From Cytophagales bacterium (GTDB lineage: Bacteria > Bacteroidota > Bacteroidia > Cytophagales > 172606-1): DNA of 64,000 nucleotides. The notes under the pieces are model-generated. The model saw only the letters and a program-made list of their open reading frames with translations. It was not told where the DNA came from and did not search any database. Shown one piece after another: positions 59,101 to 64,000 of the stretch. The stretch lies in the NCBI GenBank assembly GCA_030448185.1, contig JAUJNL010000003.1, forward strand, positions 62,001-126,000, read 5' to 3'. Positions within the stretch are counted from its first letter, which is position 1. Every line of letters begins with the position of its first letter. The position numbers and the translations under genes were made by a program.

Positions 59101-59972
59101 CGGTTTGCTGGGGAGTCAGGAAACATTCCGGTCGGAGTACGCCACGCCCATCGACAAGCACCGCGACGAGGCCAAAGCCCGGGGAACTGCGCAAAAATCA
59201 TTTATCCCTTTATGCTCAAGCGACCAAGGAGGAAGTAGCCAAAGACCTGCCCGACAAAACCGAAATCGTGCTGAAGTGCGAGATGAGCAAAGCCCAGCGC
59301 AAAGTATACGAAGCTTTCCGGGAAAGTTACCGGCAGAAAATCGTGGACAAAATGGCCATCGAAGGTAAGGACAAGAGCAGCATGCTGATCCTGGAAGGCC
59401 TGCTCAAACTCCGCCAGATCTGCGACTCTCCGGCTTTGCTCAGCGACAACGGCGACTATGGTCAAGACTCAACCAAGCTGGAAGAGTTAGTCCGGGAGAT
59501 TGACGAAAACGCCGGGCACCACAAAATCCTGATTTTTTCGCAGTTCCTAAAGATGCTGGACCTGGTACGGCTCAAACTGGAAGCGATGCACATTCCCTAC
59601 CAATACTTGGACGGCTCCACCACCGACCGCATGGAACGGGTACAGCAATTCCAGGAAAACGAACAGTGCCGGGTGTTTTTGATGAGCTTGAAAGCGGGTG
59701 GCGTGGGCCTGAACCTGACCAGTGCCGACTACGTCTACCTGATTGACCCTTGGTGGAACCCGGCCGTAGAGCAGCAGGCCATTGACCGCACCCACCGCAT
59801 CGGCCAGACGCAGAAGGTATTCGCCTACAAAATGATCTGTAAGGACACGGTGGAGGAAAAGATCCTGACGCTCCAGGAAAAGAAAAAAGACATTGCCCGC
59901 GACCTGATCAGCACGGAAGCAGGCTTCATTAAGAAGCTCACTCAGGATGATATTGTGGGGCTCTTTAGTTAG
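56197..59972 (+). CDS. SWIM zinc-finger SNF2-family DNA helicase/translocase, many frameshifts
   Basis: Joined, about 1250 aa. N-terminal SWIM finger ([20 protein letters not shown], near 56420-56470), a second cysteine-rich SWIM-like site ([18 protein letters not shown]), then the SNF2 ATPase: [20 protein letters not shown], DDMGxGKT (58659-58677, one base lost), [29 protein letters not shown] (DExx), [13 protein letters not shown], and C-terminal helicase motifs [51 protein letters not shown]. At least 15 single-base breaks between 56200 and 59250. The last 700 bases are clean. It is a chromatin-type ATPase of unknown role in bacteria. Confidence 0.85.
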
Positions 59973-59975
59973 CGG

Positions 59976-60019
59976 GAAGACGGAAGAAAAAGCACTTCTT
60001 AATTCTTACTTCCGTCTTC
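59976..60019. terminator. hairpin between converging genes
   Basis: GAAGACGGAAG (59976-59986) pairs exactly with CTTCCGTCTTC (60009-60019), 22-nt loop. It lies 4 bp past the helicase stop and 6 bp before the end of the converging gene, so it can end both transcripts. Same word style as the other low-complexity hairpins. Confidence 0.7.
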
Positions 60020-60024
60020 TGACT

Positions 60025-60648
60025 CTACCCGTCGTAGCTCAGACCATACTGCTTGAGTACGTCTTCGGGGACGCCCTCCCAATTGTTGGGCGTATTTCCC
60101 TTGTAACCGATGTCCTCAATACCCATTTTGCTGGTAAAAAAGCCCGTTGCCACAAAACCACGCATCATATTGAAAAAGGCCACGCCCTGACTCACTTCCG
60201 GCTTGGCCTGCTCCGGATAGGCAATCATATCGACCATTTCAATCTGTTGCGTTTTAGGACACAGTGCAAAAGGCTTACCATATCGCTTGGTGCACTGATT
60301 GTCGAGCCAACGGAGACCGCCCCGCATCGGCGTTTGCATGCGAGGTTGGTCTTTCATCATAAATTCAATAAAAGCGGGCACGCCTGCCTGAGAAGCGCTA
60401 CCTGATTTGCTGTCTGCCGGAATAATAATATCGGCAAGAATGGTTACCGTTTGGAGTTCGTGCGGTGTGAAAAACTTGTCAAGCTTAAGTTTAGCATCAC
60501 GGATGGCTTCGAACTTTTGCCGGCCACCCGGCACTTTTACGGGCTCATCGGGAAGCATCAGCTTATCGGCTTCCGCTACCTGAGGATTTAGTCCGGCTAA
60601 GCCCAGCGAACTGAGCGTTATGGTTTTAAGGGTTTCCCTGCGTTTCAT
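60025..60648 (-). CDS. gluconate 2-dehydrogenase subunit 3-family protein
   Basis: 207 aa. N-terminus MKRRETLKTITLSSLGLAGL resembles a Tat signal (twin arginine). The subunit 3 domain follows: FFTPHELQTVTILADIIIPA, AGVPAFIEFMMKDQPRM, GGLRWLDNQCTKRYGKPFA, MMRGFVATGFFTSKMGIEDI, WEGVPEDVLKQYGLSYDG. It is the small partner exported with the GMC-type flavoprotein, whose gene lies just upstream on the same strand. The cytochrome subunit of classic gluconate dehydrogenase is not here. Intact. Confidence 0.9.
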   Translation of the reverse strand: MKRRETLKTITLSSLGLAGLNPQVAEADKLMLPDEPVKVPGGRQKFEAIRDAKLKLDKFFTPHELQTVTILADIIIPADSKSGSASQAGVPAFIEFMMKDQPRMQTPMRGGLRWLDNQCTKRYGKPFALCPKTQQIEMVDMIAYPEQAKPEVSQGVAFFNMMRGFVATGFFTSKMGIEDIGYKGNTPNNWEGVPEDVLKQYGLSYDG

Positions 60649-60676
60649 GAAATTTGAGTTAATGAGTTCATGAGTG

Positions 60677-60765
60677 GATGAGTATATGAGTCGATAAGGA
60701 TCTCCAATGTCTGCAGTCCGGTAGCCGCAATTCCTTGCGGCCTATTTTCAACTCATACACTCATC
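60677..60765. repeat. inverted repeat of GATGAGTATATGAGT-type words with inner hairpin
   Basis: GATGAGTATATGAGT (60677-60691) pairs with ACTCATACACTCATC (60751-60765), one mismatch. Inside is CCGCAA/TTGCGG (60725-60740). It sits in the gap between the two genes of the dehydrogenase operon. Confidence 0.7.
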
Positions 60766-60773
60766 AACTTTTC

Positions 60774-62519
60774 TTAAAGATTATTCTGTTTTACCTGATC
60801 AGTGATGTATTCAGATGTCCGCATGGAGCAGGCAAGAATGGTCCAGGTTACGTTTTTATCGCCCTGCGATGGAAATGCACCGGCATCCACCACAAACAGG
60901 TTCTTTACATCGTGGGCCTGTTGGAATTTATTCAATGCCGACGTTTTGGGATCACTGCCCATCCGCACGGTGCCTACTTCGTGGATAATCTTACCCGGAG
61001 CTTCCAGACCATAGTTATTTTCAGCTGTAGGCTTATTACCTAAAGCAATTCCACCCATGGAATGAATGATTTCTTCGAAGGTATCCTGCATGTGCTTGGC
61101 CTGCTTGACTTCGTAATCTGACCATTTGTAGTGGAAGCGCAGCACCGGAATGCCGTATTTATCCACCGTATTCGGGTCAATCTCGCAGTAGTTGCTTTCC
61201 AACGGCACCGGTTCCCCGCGGCCTGCCATTCCCACGTAAGCGCCGTAGAACCGCCGGAAATCGTCTTTCAGGCTGGCACCGTAGCCGCCAGCAGGTTTGG
61301 GCTTGCCGTCACGTCCCGGAATTTTACCATTCAAACCTTCAATACCCCAGCCAAAACCGTAGGCGGGCATTCCCATGCCACCCCAATACTCAATATGATA
61401 TCCCCGCGGGAAGTCAAGTTTAGAATTGTCCAGCCACCAGGGCGTAAATACGTGCATCCCTCCTACCCCGTCTTCATTGTACCGCTTCCGGTCCATCAGG
61501 GCAGGTACGAATGCTCCCCGGGAAGCACCGGTTGAGTCATTCAGGTATTTTCCAATTACATTGCTGGAGTTGGCCAGCCCATTAGGGAAACGTTGTGACT
61601 TAGAATTAAGCAATAGACGGGCCGATTCGCAGGCGCTGGCGGCCAACACGACCACTTTAGCCTGCACACTCATCTCTTTCATGCTCACCGTATCCACGTA
61701 GGAAACGCCGGAGGCTTTGCCCGTATTCTGGTCGGTCGTCACCTCGCGAACCATGGCATTATTGATCAGGGTCACTTTACCCGTTTTCAGGGCGGGGATT
61801 ACCAGTACTGAGGATGAAGAGAAGTCTGCGTAGACCTGACAGGCCCGTCCGCATTGCGCACAATAGAAACATTGTCCCCGCTCTTCGTTAATGGGCTTGG
61901 TAAGAATGGAAAGCCGGGAAGGAATTACGGGAATATTTAAGCCTTTAGCTGCTTTTTTAAGCATTAATTCGTGCAGGCGTGGCCTGGGTGGCGGCAAGAA
62001 AATACCATCCGGTTCGTTGCGGATATTCTCTTTGGAACCAAACACTCCGATCAGTTTGTCTACCCGGTCATAATAAGGCGACACATCATCGTAACCAATT
62101 GGCCAGTCTTCACCGATTCCAGTCAGGGATTTCCGCTTAAAATCGTCGGGGCCGAACCGAAGGGATATGCGACCCCAGTGATTAGTACGGCCGCCCAACA
62201 TTCGCGAACGGAACCAGTGGAATTCCGTACCAGGCTTGCTTGTATAGGGTTCCCCTTCAATTTCCCAGCCCCCCCAGGCAGCATCAAAATCCCCGAAAGG
62301 ACGAGTGGTACCCGCTCCGCGGCGGGGTGACTCATAGGGCCATTTCAATTGGGTAATATATTTGGGATCTTTGGGATCATAGTAGCCGCCAGCCTCCAGC
62401 AGGACCACGTTGGCTCCGGCTTTGGAGAGTGTATAAGCGGCCATGCCGCCGCCTGCTCCCGAACCAACAATGGCTACGTCGTAGACTTTGGCCGCTTTTT
62501 TAATTTGGAAATCATTCAT
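60774..62519 (-). CDS. GMC oxidoreductase, FAD-dependent dehydrogenase large subunit
   Basis: 581 aa. FAD-binding Rossmann start AIVGSGAGGGMAAYTLSKAG with VVLLEAGGYY, GGRTNHWGRISLRFGPDDF, ERGQCFYCAQCGRACQVYAD (Cys-rich insert of the gluconate/sorbitol-dehydrogenase group), GTVRMGSDP with the conserved His/Asn region and VVDAGAFPSQGDKNVTWTIL. It oxidises a sugar, sugar acid or alcohol in the periplasm or as part of a membrane complex with the subunit 3 protein encoded 126 bp downstream. Substrate unknown. Confidence 0.9.
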   Translation of the reverse strand: MNDFQIKKAAKVYDVAIVGSGAGGGMAAYTLSKAGANVVLLEAGGYYDPKDPKYITQLKWPYESPRRGAGTTRPFGDFDAAWGGWEIEGEPYTSKPGTEFHWFRSRMLGGRTNHWGRISLRFGPDDFKRKSLTGIGEDWPIGYDDVSPYYDRVDKLIGVFGSKENIRNEPDGIFLPPPRPRLHELMLKKAAKGLNIPVIPSRLSILTKPINEERGQCFYCAQCGRACQVYADFSSSSVLVIPALKTGKVTLINNAMVREVTTDQNTGKASGVSYVDTVSMKEMSVQAKVVVLAASACESARLLLNSKSQRFPNGLANSSNVIGKYLNDSTGASRGAFVPALMDRKRYNEDGVGGMHVFTPWWLDNSKLDFPRGYHIEYWGGMGMPAYGFGWGIEGLNGKIPGRDGKPKPAGGYGASLKDDFRRFYGAYVGMAGRGEPVPLESNYCEIDPNTVDKYGIPVLRFHYKWSDYEVKQAKHMQDTFEEIIHSMGGIALGNKPTAENNYGLEAPGKIIHEVGTVRMGSDPKTSALNKFQQAHDVKNLFVVDAGAFPSQGDKNVTWTILACSMRTSEYITDQVKQNNL

Positions 62520-62871
62520 CGATTCAGTGATTGGTATGGATGTAGGCGTTTGATTAATCAGCGAAGAGAGTTATCTATTACAAAGGTTAGTACAGATACT
62601 TTTCCTTCCGAAAGGCAATAATATATAAATTTAGCAACATGTAATATTACTTTATCAACGGGATAAGGGATATTTTTTAACCGTAAATTCCAAAATCTTT
62701 TCCAGGATCTTGAGTAGTTGAATACACAATTGTTCTATAGGGCTTTTTTATCCTGTTTATCATAACCACAAAAGGCAAGGCGAAGAAAAAGAGAGCCGGG
62801 TATTTCATTTGAACTACCTAAGCGCACACTTCTCCCCTGATTCATTCAATAACTGCCTAACGTTGGTTATA
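62520..62871. other. intergenic, upstream of the GMC gene
   Basis: No ORF. AT-rich at 62580-62780. It should carry the GMC promoter. No exact -7 match was identified. Confidence 0.4.
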
Positions 62872-62924
62872 TAACAAAAAGCCGACTGAAGTGAAAAATT
62901 TTCACTTCAGTCGGCTTTTTGTTA
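62872..62924 (-). terminator. 26-bp perfect stem terminator of the GH1 gene
   Basis: TAACAAAAAGCCGACTGAAG.. (62872-62897) pairs exactly with 62899-62924 around a single A. A GC core with A/T flanks gives a U-tract on both strands. It lies 22 bp past the stop at 62947. Confidence 0.9.
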
Positions 62925-62946
62925 TTGGATAAGTTTATACTAATGT

Positions 62947-64000
62947 TTAGACCATCTCAATCTGTAAAGATCCTTTTTTAGGTTTTAACCGGTGCTGATT
63001 TTTGGTCCAGTTGGCTTCCAGTACGGGAGTCCATTGCTGGATCAATTTCTGATAGGCAATCCCTAAAGGACGAATATTACGATTCATGTCGTACATGCCT
63101 AATGCGTTAACCCGTCCGTTATCCTCCCGCAGCGCGGTATCCCAGTCTACTTGGTCAATCAAACTATACCAGGTAAAACCGATCACTGGAATATTATCCA
63201 TTTTCAGCCGGTACAGGTTAGCCCATTGCTTATTGAGCCATTCTACTGACATCGGCTCCTTCATATTGGTTTCGGTGTGCATCATCGGCAGACGATAACG
63301 CTGATAGTACTGGCGGGCAATTACGTAATAGCCAAACAGGTCACCGGAAGCTGAGGTTAGATCATTAGGATGCACCATGTGCTCATTGGTCACGTAATAA
63401 TCCGTGCCTAACACCAGTTTTCCCTTGCAGGTATTGTTTCGAAACCAAGTATATTCTTCTTTAGTCAGTCCGTTATCCATCAGATAATTGATCACTGATT
63501 GCTCCATTGGATAACCAGTAGTCAAATCCATAGCTAAAAACCGCTTGTGATTCAGAAAATCGGCTTTTTCCTGGCAGCTTGGATCCTCCGCATGGAAGTA
63601 TTCGCAAGACTCAGCCTGGATAAAAATGGCTTTGGGTTGTACTTCCAGAATCGCCTGCATCGCCATCAAGTTAGCCTTGCTCAGGTTTTTCAGGGCCGTT
63701 ACAAAGCTCCGTTCACTGGTCAGTCGTTCGTTCCACCAACCGTACTGAGCTGAGAACATGGCCGCAATGAACATTTCATTGATCGGAGTATAATGGCGCA
63801 GGTACGGAAACCGCTTGGCAAAAGCCCGGGCATATTGAGCAAAGTAGACTGGGAAATCAGGATTTTGAAAGCTGCCGATCCAATCAGGTACACCAAAGTG
63901 GCACAGATCAACAATGGGTGTAATTCCCATTTCTTTCAATGCACCAAATGTCACATCCGTAAAGCTCCAATCATACACTCCTGGGGCTTGGTGGACAGCA
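62947..64000 (-). CDS. GH1-family glycosidase, 5' end beyond the window
   Basis: At least 350 aa, open to the window edge (codons upstream of 63978 read AVHQAPGVYDWSF). TIM-barrel glycosidase: PIVDLCHFGVPDWIGSF, YTPINEMFIAA (acid/base Glu in the TxNE motif), MMHTETNMKEPM (nucleophile Glu), IGFTWYSLIDQVDWDTAL. The spacing fits GH1 beta-glucosidase-like proteins, a subgroup sometimes fused to an RmlD-like reductase in this phylum. The N-terminal half is missing, so a fusion cannot be excluded. Ends before a strong terminator. Confidence 0.8.
   Translation of the reverse strand, partial: AVHQAPGVYDWSFTDVTFGALKEMGITPIVDLCHFGVPDWIGSFQNPDFPVYFAQYARAFAKRFPYLRHYTPINEMFIAAMFSAQYGWWNERLTSERSFVTALKNLSKANLMAMQAILEVQPKAIFIQAESCEYFHAEDPSCQEKADFLNHKRFLAMDLTTGYPMEQSVINYLMDNGLTKEEYTWFRNNTCKGKLVLGTDYYVTNEHMVHPNDLTSASGDLFGYYVIARQYYQRYRLPMMHTETNMKEPMSVEWLNKQWANLYRLKMDNIPVIGFTWYSLIDQVDWDTALREDNGRVNALGMYDMNRNIRPLGIAYQKLIQQWTPVLEANWTKNQHRLKPKKGSLQIEMV

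Overview
The window is chromosomal DNA from a member of the Bacteroidota, most likely the order Cytophagales. The evidence is a type IX secretion C-terminal tail, SusC/SusD with an STN-FecR-ECF sigma cascade, DUF5686 and DUF2490 envelope proteins, a bacillithiol synthase (BshA), a mutL-rhomboid-rhomboid cluster and promoter -7 boxes of the form TAnnTTTG. I see no tRNA, rRNA, CRISPR array or prophage. The genus cannot be fixed from the sequence alone.

Layout. 1-10 kb: tail of a T9SS-secreted protein, a membrane EEP phosphatase/nuclease, a DUF5686 outer-membrane protein, a SanA-type DUF218 protein, and a multi-PAS/GAF histidine kinase with its receiver protein. 10-24 kb: a polysaccharide utilization locus on the minus strand that looks aimed at arabinan or arabinose-containing glycans. 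In transcription order it holds an ECF sigma factor, FecR anti-sigma, SusC with STN domain, SusD, two tandem GH43 enzymes, a lipoprotein aldose 1-epimerase and a third GH43 lipoprotein. 24-32 kb: DUF2490, DUF2264, a VWA protein plus MoxR-like ATPase pair, a non-coding stretch with an exact 21-bp phased array, a PRC-barrel protein, a fatty-acid hydroxylase and bshA. 33-41 kb: a GH3/beta-lactamase fusion, mutL, two rhomboid proteases and an AlbA_2 protein. 41-52 kb: a PAS kinase, a DinB-SRPBCC fusion, a GlxA-type regulator, an Nramp-like transporter, an IS110 remnant, gamma-glutamyltransferase, and a sigma/anti-sigma-like/Spy-like trio. 52-64 kb: an IS1595-type element, the transketolase C-terminal subunit, a beta-barrel protein, an Rpn-family nuclease remnant, a SWIM/SNF2 helicase, a GMC oxidoreductase with its gluconate-dehydrogenase-type small subunit, and a GH1 glycosidase cut by the window end.

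Many genes are broken by single-base indels, mostly in homopolymer runs, including conserved ones (mutL, transketolase, the SNF2 helicase), and three otherwise open frames carry an in-frame stop. The density is very uneven: 16-34 kb is nearly clean, while 36-38 kb and 53-59 kb are dense. I read most of these as sequence errors in a draft assembly. The IS110 remnant, with two short tandem duplications, is probably real decay. Gene spans below therefore join fragments across frame breaks where the protein family is clear.

The intergenic DNA is the least explained part. Many gene ends carry long inverted repeats built from low-complexity words (GAAGTAAGAGG, TATTGGGTACTTGG, GATGAGTATATGAGT), and a second module with a GTCTC/GAGAC hairpin recurs. 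Between the MoxR ATPase and the PRC-barrel gene there is an array of eleven AT words spaced exactly 21 bp apart, followed by a near-palindromic operator-like site.
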